DNA of 30,158 bases, from assembly GCA_934454845.1 (NCBI GenBank), contig CAKSGV010000021.1:1-30158 (forward strand), in the 5' to 3' direction. Within the stretch, counting starts at the first letter, position 1, and the number at the start of each line of letters is the position of its first letter. Origin of the DNA: an uncultured Eubacteriales bacterium. Its GTDB lineage: Bacteria > Bacillota > Clostridia > Oscillospirales > Acutalibacteraceae. The notes below the pieces were generated by a model. That model made no database searches, was not told the origin of the DNA, and worked only from the letters and a program-made list of their open reading frames with translations. A program made the translations under genes and the position numbers. This document shows, one piece after another, positions 6,281-13,431 of the stretch.

Positions 6281-7894
6281 ATGCAGTTAACCGAAGTACA
6301 AAAATACACAGAGTATTTGTTTAATGCCGCACTGAAAAAATGCCAAAATATAAGTGACGCAGAAGATCTTACGCAGGAAGTATTGTTGGCTGCTTTACAA
6401 TCCATGGCCGAAATATCGAATATTAAGGCATGGCTTTCGGTTGTATTGAACCATAAATACTACGATATGCTCCGCAGAAAATATAAGCTGCCGACAATCA
6501 GTATAGACTTTATACCTGATGAATCGGAGTGCTTTTGTGCAGAAGAAGTTGAAAACTGCCCGGATTCTGCTTCTGTAAGGCGTGAAGTATCCTATCTTGC
6601 CGATAAATATCGCACGGTTATTGTTCGTCACTATTTCAACGGAGAAAAGGTTCAAGATATTGCAGACAGTCTCGGAGTGCCGAAGGGAACTGTCCTATCA
6701 AGACTTTCAAGTGGCAGAGAGCAAATGCGGAAAGGATTTGAAGAAATGGAGTTATATGAAAAATACAGTTATCAGCCCGAGAGGTTGGAGATTAGCTGCC
6801 ACGGAAGGCAGGGATTTCATGACGAGCCGTGGTCGCTGGTGGCAAATGATATGATGAAACAAAACATACTGATTGCCGCATATCAGAAACCGCTAACCGC
6901 AGTTGAAATCAGCAGAGTCATGGGCATTCCGACTGCCTATATTGAAAATGCAATTGAAGATTTGACTTCCTCTGAATTGATGAAACAGGTAAATAACAAA
7001 TACTTTACTGATTTTATGATTGCGAAGCCGGAGCAGCTGCTAAAAGGCTTAGATGCTGAAATTGCGTTAGTGGAAGCACATTATGCAGAGATACTGAATT
7101 TCATCAATAATTATCTAAAAACATTACAAAGCTCTTTTTTCTTACGATTTACCGAAACTCAAAAACGAAAGCTTGAATATTATTTCATTTTACATTTGCT
7201 TTCTTCTGCCCTTTACACCGCAACGCAACGAATCGTACCTTCTAAAGAGGAATATCCGCAGCGTCCCGACGGCGGCAGGTGGATTGCAATGGGAACGCAA
7301 TATCCTCAAAATTTTGATTTCCAGAACTATCGTTTCGGAAAATACTGTTACGGCGGTGAAAGAAGATCATATGATGAAAATTATTTAGGAGCAAAATCCA
7401 TACACTTGTATTTATACGATTCGCAGCCTGATCTTAACAAATATCAACGCGGTCCCATTGAAATGCATGATGATGTCCTTGTTCGGTTGCTTTATATTAT
7501 TTCAAGAGGAATTCCGTTTGAACACGCAGGATTTGAAACTATGTTTTTAGAGGATATACCGCACTTAGCAGAATGCGGTGTTTTAGGAATCAATAACGGA
7601 AAACCATTTGTTGACCTGCCAATCCTGACACCGGATGAATACAGGCTACTTGATAAAACGCGGATTGAATATATGCATAAAATGGCGAATATGCTTGAGC
7701 CTTGGCTTCGGGAAATATTTCCTTTGTTAAGAATAGACATTCCTAAGCATCTTGTAGGACGAGTTGCAGAATTCAGACGGTATTCCTGTTATGCAATACC
7801 AATGGCATTTATTAAAAAAGCAGTTGAGCAAAAAGACTTTGAAATTCAAAAAGCAACGCCGCCAATGGTATTTGTTATTGATGACCAAAATTAA
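6281..7894 (+). CDS. ECF-type sigma-70 factor with a long C-terminal domain
   Basis: A 537-aa protein. Residues 1-70 are sigma region 2 ('SDAEDLTQEVLLAAL', 'IKAWLSVVLNHKYYDMLRRK'). Residues 100-155 are sigma region 4 ('YRTVIVRHYFNGEKVQDIADSL', 'PKGTVLSRLSSGREQMRKG', each partial). About 380 residues follow with no catalytic motif that I recognise; residues 190-240 look like a further helix-turn-helix ('LTAVEISRVMGIPTAYIENAI'). Ordinary ECF factors are about 180 aa, so the extension is presumably a built-in sensor or anti-sigma-like module. GAGGTGA precedes the ATG. It lies 71 bp after the XRE gene and is probably cotranscribed with it. The trigger and target genes are unknown. Confidence 0.85.
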   Translation: MQLTEVQKYTEYLFNAALKKCQNISDAEDLTQEVLLAALQSMAEISNIKAWLSVVLNHKYYDMLRRKYKLPTISIDFIPDESECFCAEEVENCPDSASVRREVSYLADKYRTVIVRHYFNGEKVQDIADSLGVPKGTVLSRLSSGREQMRKGFEEMELYEKYSYQPERLEISCHGRQGFHDEPWSLVANDMMKQNILIAAYQKPLTAVEISRVMGIPTAYIENAIEDLTSSELMKQVNNKYFTDFMIAKPEQLLKGLDAEIALVEAHYAEILNFINNYLKTLQSSFFLRFTETQKRKLEYYFILHLLSSALYTATQRIVPSKEEYPQRPDGGRWIAMGTQYPQNFDFQNYRFGKYCYGGERRSYDENYLGAKSIHLYLYDSQPDLNKYQRGPIEMHDDVLVRLLYIISRGIPFEHAGFETMFLEDIPHLAECGVLGINNGKPFVDLPILTPDEYRLLDKTRIEYMHKMANMLEPWLREIFPLLRIDIPKHLVGRVAEFRRYSCYAIPMAFIKKAVEQKDFEIQKATPPMVFVIDDQN

Positions 7895-7899
7895 GAAAC

Positions 7900-7922
7900 T
7901 GTCTCAGCAAGCACTGAATTTG
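7900..7922 (+). repeat. Right copy of the inverted repeat around the XRE/sigma module
   Basis: 22 of 23 bases match the reverse complement of 5823-5845. It begins 5 bp after the sigma factor stop and runs into a GAATTTG...CAAATTC hairpin (7915-7934). A TTAGGG...CCCTAA hairpin follows at about 8028-8046. Confidence 0.7.
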
Positions 7923-7958
7923 GCTATCCAAATTCGGGTGATGTTGCTGCGGCATTGC

Positions 7959-8021
7959 CTTAGCAAGCATCGTCTTTGTGTCCACACTTGGCTTAGCGAG
8001 CATCGCCGCCTGTGTCCACAC
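7959..8021 (+). repeat. Tandem 29/30-bp repeat
   Basis: CTTAGC-A-AGCATCG...TGTGTCCACAC (7959-7987) is repeated as CTTAGC-G-AGCATCG...TGTGTCCACAC (7992-8021). It lies inside the right end of the inverted repeat structure, as an insertion relative to the left end. No coding role is seen. Confidence 0.65.
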
Positions 8022-8067
8022 GACCTTGTTAGGGCAAATCCCTAAAACCCTTTGAACGGAGAATTCT

Positions 8068-8343
8068 ATGGATATAAATGAACTCAAAAAACAGCTGATT
8101 CCGTATTGGCGTGACATTTACAATCTGCAATACGGCAACATTCTCAAGCAACTATTTGTTCGTATCAAATACAGAATATTAGGAAACCGTTTCGGAACAT
8201 CGGAGATTCCGGATAATATTCTTGAAGCCATTGCTCGCACAATGCTGCCAGATATTCGCGAATTTTTCCTTTCCAAAGAGGGACAGGAGGAGTTTGCCGC
8301 TTGGAAAGCGGAATATGAAAAGAATAAGAAGAAAAGAACATAA
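8068..8343 (+). CDS. Unknown 91-aa helical protein
   Basis: I do not recognise a family. The sequence is charged and predicted helical, with no signal peptide or membrane segment; the C-terminus is Lys-rich. GAACGGAG lies 7 bp upstream of the ATG. It is between the sigma factor and a strong terminator and is the last plus-strand gene of element 1. Confidence 0.6.
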   Translation: MDINELKKQLIPYWRDIYNLQYGNILKQLFVRIKYRILGNRFGTSEIPDNILEAIARTMLPDIREFFLSKEGQEEFAAWKAEYEKNKKKRT

Positions 8344-8348
8344 AGCAA

Positions 8349-8375
8349 AAGGAGGGGGTGAATCCCCCGCCTTTT
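8349..8375. terminator. Bidirectional terminator between convergent genes
   Basis: AAGG-A-GGGGG, loop TGAAT, CCCCC-G-CCTT with TTTT on the plus side and AAAA on the other. It separates the 91-aa gene from tnpV. Confidence 0.75.
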
Positions 8376-8380
8376 CGTCC

Positions 8381-8677
8381 CTATTGATAGATTAGCTCAT
8401 TCAAGATAAATTCCCGTACTCTGCTTTGAATGTTGTTCATCCGTCTGATCCATTCCATTTGATCGGAAACTTTTAACTGTTCGGTTACACCCTCATTTTC
8501 AGCCGTTTGTCGGACTAAAGAATCAAACATTTCGCAGGCATCACGATCCATGTCGGCAAGGTAATTGTTTAGGGTTTCGTTTAGCCGCATAACATTGATG
8601 ACCGTCCGATTGTTGCGGTAAAGAAAATCATAATGCATTCTGCCCCAAGCGCCGATGTTTTCAAGTTCTGTTTTCAT
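8381..8677 (-). CDS. TnpV family transposon-encoded protein
   Basis: A 98-aa protein. 'WGRMHYDFLYRNN' near the start, 'LNNYLADMDRDACEMFDSLV' in the middle and 'VTEQLKVSDQMEWIRRMNNI' with 'ILNELIYQ' at the end match TnpV (PF14198), a small protein of unknown function carried by clostridial transposons such as Tn4451 relatives. The N-terminus is shorter than in many family members. Confidence 0.85.
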   Translation of the reverse strand: MKTELENIGAWGRMHYDFLYRNNRTVINVMRLNETLNNYLADMDRDACEMFDSLVRQTAENEGVTEQLKVSDQMEWIRRMNNIQSRVREFILNELIYQ

Positions 8678-8741
8678 AATAAATAACCTCCGAATTTAGT
8701 TTTTGCGTTTTGAATTAAAGTTCGGATAGTCTATAAAAATG

Positions 8742-8785
8742 ACAAATCCGAACCCTTCACCGATTGGTTTAGGGTTCGGATTTGT
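8742..8785. repeat. Inverted repeat at the right end of element 1
   Basis: ACAAATCCGAACCCT (8742-8756) and AGGGTTCGGATTTGT (8771-8785) form a perfect 15-bp stem around a 14-nt loop. The right arm is also an inverted match of the left end of element 1 (4269-4285), so it is probably part of the recombination site. Confidence 0.65.
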
Positions 8786-8789
8786 ACTG

Positions 8790-8797
8790 TTTGGTGC
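8790..8797. other. Right att core of element 1
   Basis: TTTGGTGC, identical to 4253-4260. Bases 8792-8797 are the CCA end, discriminator and first acceptor bases of the tRNA-Leu 3' half. Confidence 0.55.
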
Positions 8798-8845
8798 GGA
8801 TAACAGGAGTTGAACCTGCATGGTATTGCTACCACTAGAACCTGA
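8792..8845 (-). pseudogene. 3' half of an interrupted tRNA-Leu(CAG)
   Basis: Read on the minus strand this runs from CAG of the anticodon loop through a TCTAG anticodon-stem arm, a variable arm (TGGTAGCAATACCA), the T arm (GCAGG TTCAACT CCTGT) and the acceptor TATCCGC to A-CCA. No 5' half is next to it; the matching 5' half is at 27362-27398, with CTGA shared. The junction is inside the anticodon loop. This half has no promoter and cannot form a tRNA. Confidence 0.9.
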
Positions 8846-8864
8846 TGGTAACGCCACCTCGGTG
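8842..8864. other. attL of element 2
   Basis: CTGA (shared with the tRNA) is followed by TGG and TAACGCCACCTCGGTG (8849-8864). The last 16 bases are an inverted match, 14 of 16, to CACCAAGGTGACGTTA at 27345-27360. Joining the two element ends through CTGA gives a 40-bp imperfect palindrome, the form expected for the attP of a large serine integrase. Confidence 0.8.
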
Positions 8865-8894
8865 AAAGGTAAAATAACAGAGAAAACAGTCTAA

Positions 8895-9273
8895 TCAAAC
8901 TTCAGTATAGCCCTCAAGGAGCGATTTATGCAGAATACTCTCTGTGCCTTCGGGAATAGACTTTTTCAGATATCACGCGAACATTATTCCTTTTGAGGAG
9001 CGTCCTATTATGTGCAGAATCGTAGCGGTTACGGGCAAAACGGTCTAACTTCCAAAAGATGATCACATCAAAACCGCCTTTATAGCTGTCCTTAATCATT
9101 TTTTGAAATTAGGGGCGATTATCCGTCTTTGCAGACAAGGCACGGTCAACATATGTGTTTACAACATTCATTTCGTTGTATTTCACAGACTCCTTACATT
9201 CACGAAGTTGACATTCAATTGATTCTTCACGCTGATTTTCACTTAAATATCGTGCATAAATTACACCTGTCAT
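8895..9273 (-). pseudogene. Decayed serine recombinase, N-terminal fragment
   Basis: The frame from the ATG at 9273 reads 'MTGVIYARYLSENQREESIE' and on to 'TYVDRALSAKTDNRP', a resolvase catalytic domain close to that of the recombinase at 4189-5718. An in-frame TAA at about 9110, a later frameshift, and loss of everything after about residue 125 ('LLEGYTEV') make it non-functional. The usual nucleophile motif YSSDNQ reads YLSENQ here. Its ATG overlaps the stop of the upstream 140-aa gene (ATGA), so the two once formed a coupled operon. Confidence 0.85.
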
Positions 9274-9692
9274 TCTTCTGAAACCTCCTCATTTTTATAA
9301 AGTGAATAGATAGTGTTTTTATCTATTTCAAGTTGTTTCTTTAAATCGTTTGATGGATAATTAATTTTTGAACCTTGAAAACTAAACCAGCGCACAGTAA
9401 ACATGGTTTTTATAAACCAATTTGGGAGTGGTTTTAGACTATGCGGATTTTCATAAATTATTGTTGAATTTGGAAAACAAAATACAACGGCATCTATTTT
9501 TGAGTTGGTTTTACTATAAAATCTACCGTTATGTTGCATTATAGGAGTTTTTCTGGAATTATATATAAGGTTGTGGTTTTCATAAATCGGCATTCCTTTT
9601 TCTCCAAAAAATGCATACCACAATTCGTTTGAGTAAATTGATTCCTGCGAAGTCATTACAGGGCAAGAGCTTAATGCTCTTTTGTATAACAT
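9270..9692 (-). CDS. Unknown 140-aa protein, upstream of a decayed recombinase
   Basis: I do not recognise a family. There is no membrane segment. The C-terminal part ('SNDLKKQLEIDKNTIYSLYKNEE') looks like a short helical or HTH-like segment. It overlaps the recombinase pseudogene by four bases (ATGA). The N-terminus starts exactly where the CBM-like fragment on the other strand begins, so it may itself be truncated. Confidence 0.4.
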   Translation of the reverse strand: MLYKRALSSCPVMTSQESIYSNELWYAFFGEKGMPIYENHNLIYNSRKTPIMQHNGRFYSKTNSKIDAVVFCFPNSTIIYENPHSLKPLPNWFIKTMFTVRWFSFQGSKINYPSNDLKKQLEIDKNTIYSLYKNEEVSEE

Positions 9693-9698
9693 ATTAAC

Positions 9699-10007
9699 AT
9701 TCTATTTCCCAAGATCGTAGATGATGAGATAGTTGTTATACCAGTAAATGTTTTGAATAGCGAGAATTCCGAAATTAGCGATTTATTAATTTCTACTTCT
9801 TATCAAAAATTTGAAACTGAATATATTATTACAGCCGTTTTAAAAAACGAGTTTCTTAAAAGGAATAATATTGAGAAACATTTTTATTTAGGATTGGTAA
9901 TTTCGGATTGCTCTAGCAAAACAAAAAAGCGCAAGGGAAAATTAATTTTATCAAACCCATATAACGAATGGTATAATCCTGTTTATTTTGCTAAAGTCAG
10001 TATATAA
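9699..10007 (+). pseudogene. C-terminal fragment of a second copy of the CBM-like cargo gene
   Basis: The frame from 9699 ('ILFPKIVDDEIVVIPVNVLN' and on) aligns with residues about 150-248 of the protein at 13443-14210. 'YLGLVISDCSSKTK', 'LILSNPYNEWYNP' and 'YFAKVSI' are nearly the same in both. The start codon and the first 150 residues are missing and it lies in opposite orientation, 3.4 kb away. A TTG at 9753 could start an 84-aa remnant, but no ribosome site is seen. Confidence 0.75.
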
Positions 10008-10414
10008 AAATAAACTGGCTACTCCAAAACGGGCATGACCAACTTATGTTTGGAGGGTATTGATTGACTTCTTAAGCTTACTGATTTCCTCACTGAAAAA
10101 ACTAAATATGAGCCAAACATACAGCTTTTAGATTATTAAGGCTATGTACCAAATCAGCAGAAACTAATGAACATGTGAAATAACTGAGTAATATTTTAAG
10201 TTGCTTTTTGTTGAAAACAGTCTGCCACATTGATATAATTAAAATATCCTTTCCGATCACAACGGCAGCAGCCGTGTGATAAATAAAATTTATGTGCCGA
10301 TGAGGTCACAACTGTGTGACCTCAGATTTCACCGAAGCTCCTAAGGCAATCAGCTGTAGATAGGATAAACCTTGAAGTCAACAGTTTAATGGTGCTGTTT
10401 CGGCAGCCCTGCGA
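10008..10414. other. Intergenic region with two tandem hairpins
   Basis: No gene is supported. Two hairpins lie at 10256-10280 (ATCACAACGGC, loop AGCA, GCCGTGTGAT) and 10301-10324 (TGAGGTCACA, loop ACTG, TGTGACCTCA). Both contain a TCACA...TGTGA pair. They precede the sigma-like gene and may be regulatory or part of a transfer or recombination site. Confidence 0.5.
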
Positions 10415-10434
10415 CCTTTCCCACGGCGGAAAGG
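10415..10434 (+). promoter_or_regulatory. Hairpin that hides the ribosome binding site of the sigma-like gene
   Basis: CCTTTCC (10415-10421), loop CACGGC, GGAAAGG (10428-10434). The right arm is the Shine-Dalgarno sequence of the gene starting at 10442, so translation would depend on opening the stem. ACGGCGGAAAGGAAT recurs upstream of the small gene at 25071, there without the CCTTTCC partner. Confidence 0.55.
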
Positions 10435-10441
10435 AATTCAT

Positions 10442-10837
10442 TTGGGGAATACCATTGTTAAGTACGGCGAAGGTACGGTTTCAGTTTCAAAAGAGGTTGC
10501 GGATTTTTTAGAGGCTGATAGAAAAAGGCAGGCGGCGGAAGGTCGGAGCGACCGCCGGCACACGAGTAAGAGAGATTCCGAAACAGTGCTGCAAACTGCT
10601 CAAATTACGGCTGTCAGCGATCCTACCTTTGAAACGGCTTTTAAAAACCTTTGTTTTGAAAAACTGCAAAAAATCATTGCCGACCTTGAGTTTGAAGATT
10701 TCTTTTTGATTCGGTGCTACTTTTTTGAGGAACGCACTATGCAGCAAATCGCAGACAAACTCGGAGTGAGTAAAACGGCAATATCAAAACAACTGAAAAA
10801 ACTCCTGAGCCGGATACGGGAACTTATGGAAACATAG
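10442..10837 (+). CDS. Sigma-70 region-4-like DNA-binding protein
   Basis: A 131-aa protein. Residues 75-130 form a sigma region 4 helix-turn-helix ('EDFFLIRCYFFEERTMQQIA' then 'DKLGVSKTAISKQLKKLLSR'). The N-terminal 70 residues are charged and have no known domain; region 2 is absent. Such proteins are typical regulators in clostridial integrative elements. The start is TTG at 10442, 7 bp after GGAAAGG; the ribosome site lies in a hairpin. Confidence 0.8.
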   Translation: MGNTIVKYGEGTVSVSKEVADFLEADRKRQAAEGRSDRRHTSKRDSETVLQTAQITAVSDPTFETAFKNLCFEKLQKIIADLEFEDFFLIRCYFFEERTMQQIADKLGVSKTAISKQLKKLLSRIRELMET

Positions 10838-10851
10838 GTTTCCGTATTTTT
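10828..10851 (+). terminator. Terminator of the sigma-like gene
   Basis: GGAAAC, loop ATAG, GTTTCC, then GTATTTTTT. The hairpin begins in the last codons of the gene. Confidence 0.6.
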
Positions 10852-10961
10852 TGCAATTTTTTTAAAATTTTGGTTTGTCAGACATTAACTGTCCTACACT
10901 CTAAAAAACCTTGATATTACTAGCCTTTTCAGCAACTTTAAACTTAATTGTTATGTATTTT

Positions 10962-11005
10962 CCCTTGTTTTTGCCCTTATGAGCGAAAATAAGGGAAAGT
11001 TTTTG
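10962..11005 (+). terminator. Stem-loop downstream of the integrase fragment
   Basis: TTTCCCTTGTTTT pairs with AAAATAAGGGAAA across one mismatch, followed on the plus strand by GTTTTTGTTTTT. It could stop transcription arriving from the sigma-like gene. It overlaps the candidate att core. Confidence 0.4.
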
Positions 11006-11008
11006 TTT

Positions 11009-11566
11009 TTATCCGCCTACTACCTTATCGAGCAGTCTTGCGGAAGTGCGTTTTGCTTCTCTTGTGGAGTGAGCATAAACGTTCATCGTGGTACTTACAT
11101 CGGCATGGCCTAAAAGTTCCTGCACATCCTTCGGCGCTGCTCCATTAGAGAGCAAATTGCTTGTGAATGTGTGGCGCAGTTGGTGGAAATGAAACCCTTC
11201 GAGACCCTCTACCTTTTTGCTTGCCCGTTTGCACATAATACCGATCGTGCTTGGAGATTCATACGCCCCGTCAGGTCTTAAGCATACAAAAGAAATCTCT
11301 TTGTATCCCTCGGGAACCTTCTCGTTTCTCGGTAGTGTATAGACCTCGTAGTAATTGCGGTCTTTTTCCTTAACCTCACAGTAATAATTGAGGCGGTATA
11401 ATTCGCCATATTTGAAACGGTTTTTGTGCTGTTCGAGCTTGGCAGTTCTCAGAATCTCTGCCAAAGTGTCACAGAAGTCCACTGTTCGGACTTTCCTGCG
11501 TTTGGTAGCCCCTATCTCCGTTTTGTGCCTTGCGTTGTTGTAACTTCCCATGTCAAATACAATCAT
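11009..11566 (-). pseudogene. Truncated tyrosine recombinase (C-terminal catalytic part)
   Basis: 185 residues that match the C-terminal half of clostridial phage-type integrases: 'KTEIGATKRRKVRTVDF', then the catalytic 'HQLRHT' (His-x-x-Arg), 'LLGHADVSTTMNVYAHSTR' with the box II His and the nucleophilic Tyr. Roughly the first 200 residues, including the arm-binding and core-binding domains and the first catalytic Arg, are missing. An ATG with GAAGGGG upstream would allow translation of the remnant, but it should not recombine. Confidence 0.8.
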
Positions 11567-11648
11567 TTTGAACCCCTTCTTTTATGCGTTAATTTTGACT
11601 CCGTCACTTGCCGGAGAACAAAACATAAAAAGAAGGCAAAAAGATAAC

Positions 11649-11679
11649 AAAAAAGCACATACCCCGAAAGGTAAGTGCT
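11649..11679 (-). terminator. Terminator/attenuator upstream of the integrase fragment
   Basis: Minus strand AGCACTTACC, loop TTTCGG, GGTATGTGCT (one T-T mismatch) then TTTTTT. It lies about 80 bp before the integrase fragment's ATG, like the leader terminators of conjugative transposon integrase genes. Confidence 0.6.
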
Positions 11680-12098
11680 CACTTGCAGTCCTTTTGCCTT
11701 ATCCTATACACAGGAGTATAGTTTAGCATAACAAACAAGCGCAATTAACCCTCTCGGTACATTGCTGTTTTCGTTATCTTTTAAAAACACTCCTGCTTTA
11801 TTTTAAATAGGTCATTATTAGTTTAACATGGGTAAAACCCTTTGTCAACCCTGATTTTACTACTCTTTTAGTGTTCAAAACCTACCCCGTAGAGTTATGT
11901 AGGGTTATGTAACAGCAGTAAAGAGTTATGTGAAATTTTAAATAATTTATGAATTTACACTTATTTCGCAAGCTTAAAAGAGCCACATCAAATCTTCTTC
12001 TAAGTTATGTAGGCAATGCTATTTACTTGATTTGATAACAAAATATATAGCGAAACTTTTTGGAAGTTTCGAGAGGAAAATATTTTTGAAAAAATAGG
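11680..12098. other. Intergenic region with repeated GTTATGT motifs
   Basis: GTTATGT occurs at 11894-11900, 11904-11910, 11925-11931 and 12004-12010, the first two exactly 10 bp apart. Direct repeats beside a tyrosine integrase gene are often arm-type binding sites. No gene is supported here. Confidence 0.4.
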
Positions 12099-12127
12099 TT
12101 GTATTTATCCTATATTTCGGGTATAAT
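12099..12127 (+). promoter_or_regulatory. Promoter of the toxin-antitoxin operon
   Basis: TTGTAT (12099-12104), 17-bp spacer, TATAAT (12122-12127), 20 bp upstream of the antitoxin start. Phd-type antitoxins normally repress this promoter. Confidence 0.65.
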
Positions 12128-12146
12128 AATACTAGAGGTGATAAAA

Positions 12147-12398
12147 ATGATGGTTAATACCGATAATTTAGTTGCTATGACAGAAGCAAATCAAAATTTT
12201 TCAAGGGTTGTCCGCACTGTTGACGAAAGTGGTTTGGCTGTTATTTTAAGAAACAACAAGCCGAGATATGTCGTTGTTGATTTTGGTGAATACAACAACA
12301 TTGCCGCTGCTCTTCAAATGCGCGAAACCAAAATTGACGGCGCCGCCGATAAACTTATTGACGAAAATATGGAAGCATTACTGGAGTTGGCTAAATGA
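12147..12398 (+). CDS. Phd/YefM-type antitoxin
   Basis: 83 aa. The N-terminal part ('LVAMTEANQNFSRVVRTVDE', 'AVILRNNKPRYVVVDFGEY') is the Phd/YefM DNA-binding fold, and the acidic helical C-terminus would wrap the Doc toxin. The ATG at 12147 is 6 bp after AGAGGTG; the promoter lies inside the longer frame. Its last four bases overlap the toxin start (ATGA), the usual coupling of such pairs. Confidence 0.9.
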   Translation: MMVNTDNLVAMTEANQNFSRVVRTVDESGLAVILRNNKPRYVVVDFGEYNNIAAALQMRETKIDGAADKLIDENMEALLELAK

Positions 12399-12772
12399 TT
12401 TCACTTACAGTTGAAGAAATAATCGAGCTCCACGATAAACTTATTGATCGTACCGGTGGCAGCCACGGACTTCGTGACCAAAGTCTTTTGGAATCTGCGG
12501 TTTACAGTGCTATGTCCGGCTTTGAGGGTAGCAAAGCATATCTAACGGTTGAAGAAAAAGCCGCAAGATTTATGTTTGCTCTCACAAACAATCACGCTTT
12601 TGTTGACGGCAATAAGCGCATTGTTGTTTTTACAATGTTAATGACTTTGCAGCTTAACAATGTAAAACTTCATTACACACAACCCGAACTTATTTCTCTT
12701 GGTCTCTGTGTCGCAGACGGCAGTAAAGATTACAAAGAAATATTAGCTTGGATCATAGAACACAAATTTTAG
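12395..12772 (+). CDS. Doc-type toxin (Fic/DOC family)
   Basis: 125 aa, normal for Doc. The Fic active-site motif is 'HAFVDGNKR' at residues 69-77; 'GLRDQSLLESAV' is the conserved N-terminal block. Phage P1 Doc is a kinase of elongation factor Tu, and the Asn-Lys-Arg variant here is the Doc-like form. With the upstream antitoxin it probably stabilises the island by killing or arresting cells that lose it. Confidence 0.9.
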   Translation: MISLTVEEIIELHDKLIDRTGGSHGLRDQSLLESAVYSAMSGFEGSKAYLTVEEKAARFMFALTNNHAFVDGNKRIVVFTMLMTLQLNNVKLHYTQPELISLGLCVADGSKDYKEILAWIIEHKF

Positions 12773-12776
12773 AAGT

Positions 12777-12811
12777 CAGTCCTAAGGATAAAACCTTGGG
12801 GCTGATTTTTT
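12777..12811 (+). terminator. Terminator of the toxin-antitoxin operon
   Basis: CAGTCCTAAGG, loop ATAAAA, CCTTGGGGCTG (two G-U pairs), then ATTTTTT, starting 5 bp after the toxin stop. Confidence 0.85.
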
Positions 12812-12926
12812 CTCTATAAATATGGGAAACAAAAAATCTCGATTCAAGAAATCATTATTTTCGTTTATAAACCTTTCCGAATTTTATTAACGAAAATTAT
12901 TCTCTGTACGAAAATTTTGCCGCCCG

Positions 12927-13016
12927 TCATTTCGAAATGAGAGTCATATATCATTTTAAAACGAGTTATAGGGGTCACTCATTTCAAAATGAAAGTGATT
13001 CATCATCTCAAAATGT
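12927..13016. repeat. Array of four 14-bp palindromes
   Basis: TCATTTCGAAATGA (12927-12940, perfect palindrome), TCATTTTAAAACGA (12951-12964), TCATTTCAAAATGA (12979-12992) and TCATCTCAAAATGT (13003-13016). Start-to-start spacings are 24, 28 and 24 bp, so the array reads as two copies of a paired site. A dimeric DNA-binding protein is the simplest explanation. Confidence 0.6.
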
Positions 13017-13252
13017 TTTAGCAGTTTTCTTTATATACATACACACAACAAGAAAGTCCTAATTGGTTAGACTAAGACTAAACTCGTTATGTATATGTAA
13101 GTATCGACTTAGTGATACCAAAGGGGATGCACTAAAAATTTATGTGCTATTAAATATTAATAGCTATGTTAAAAATCAAGATAACCTTTGGGCACAATAT
13201 TCAGTTTGACTATATTTTACTCCAAAATTTTCCTGTTGTCAAATTCACAAAA

Positions 13253-13302
13253 TATGCAATTATACGCAATTAGAGCATGTTAGAATATGTTAGAGGCAAT
13301 AA
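13253..13302. repeat. Five consecutive 10-bp units
   Basis: TATGCAATTA, TACGCAATTA, GAGCATGTTA, GAATATGTTA, GAGGCAATAA follow each other without gaps, so related bases recur once per helical turn. Confidence 0.4.
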
Positions 13303-13431
13303 AGTGTCTCTTTCCCGCGTTTGTGAATTTTTTGTAAACCATTAAGCCCGAAGCTATGCTTTGTGCTTAATAAAAAACAAAGTTGTGAATTGGCTGGGGC
13401 AAAATATTATTGCACCTTGTTTGGCACTAAT

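Larger units (their letters stand above)
4261..8789. mobile_element. Element 1: 4.5-kb serine-recombinase element at the tRNA-Leu 3' end
   Basis: The limits are inferred from the TTTGGTGC direct repeats and the inverted ends. Contents are the serine recombinase, an XRE regulator, a large sigma factor, a 91-aa unknown protein and TnpV. No relaxase or conjugation gene is present, so it can at most integrate and excise by itself. Insertion immediately beside the CCA end leaves the tRNA sequence intact. Confidence 0.6.
12812..13431. other. Long AT-rich intergenic region with repeat arrays
   Basis: No gene is supported over 620 bp. It contains an inverted pair ATTTTCGTT...AACGAAAAT (about 12857-12893), four TCATTTCGAAATGA-like palindromes (listed separately), a GCTATTAA-ATA-TTAATAGC hairpin (13146-13164) and five 10-bp units (13253-13302). 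It lies downstream of both the TA operon and the convergent RiPP operon. Confidence 0.5.

Noticed and set aside
12927..13016. CRISPR array
   Set aside because: The units are short palindromes with unequal 10-14 bp spacers and no cas genes are nearby.
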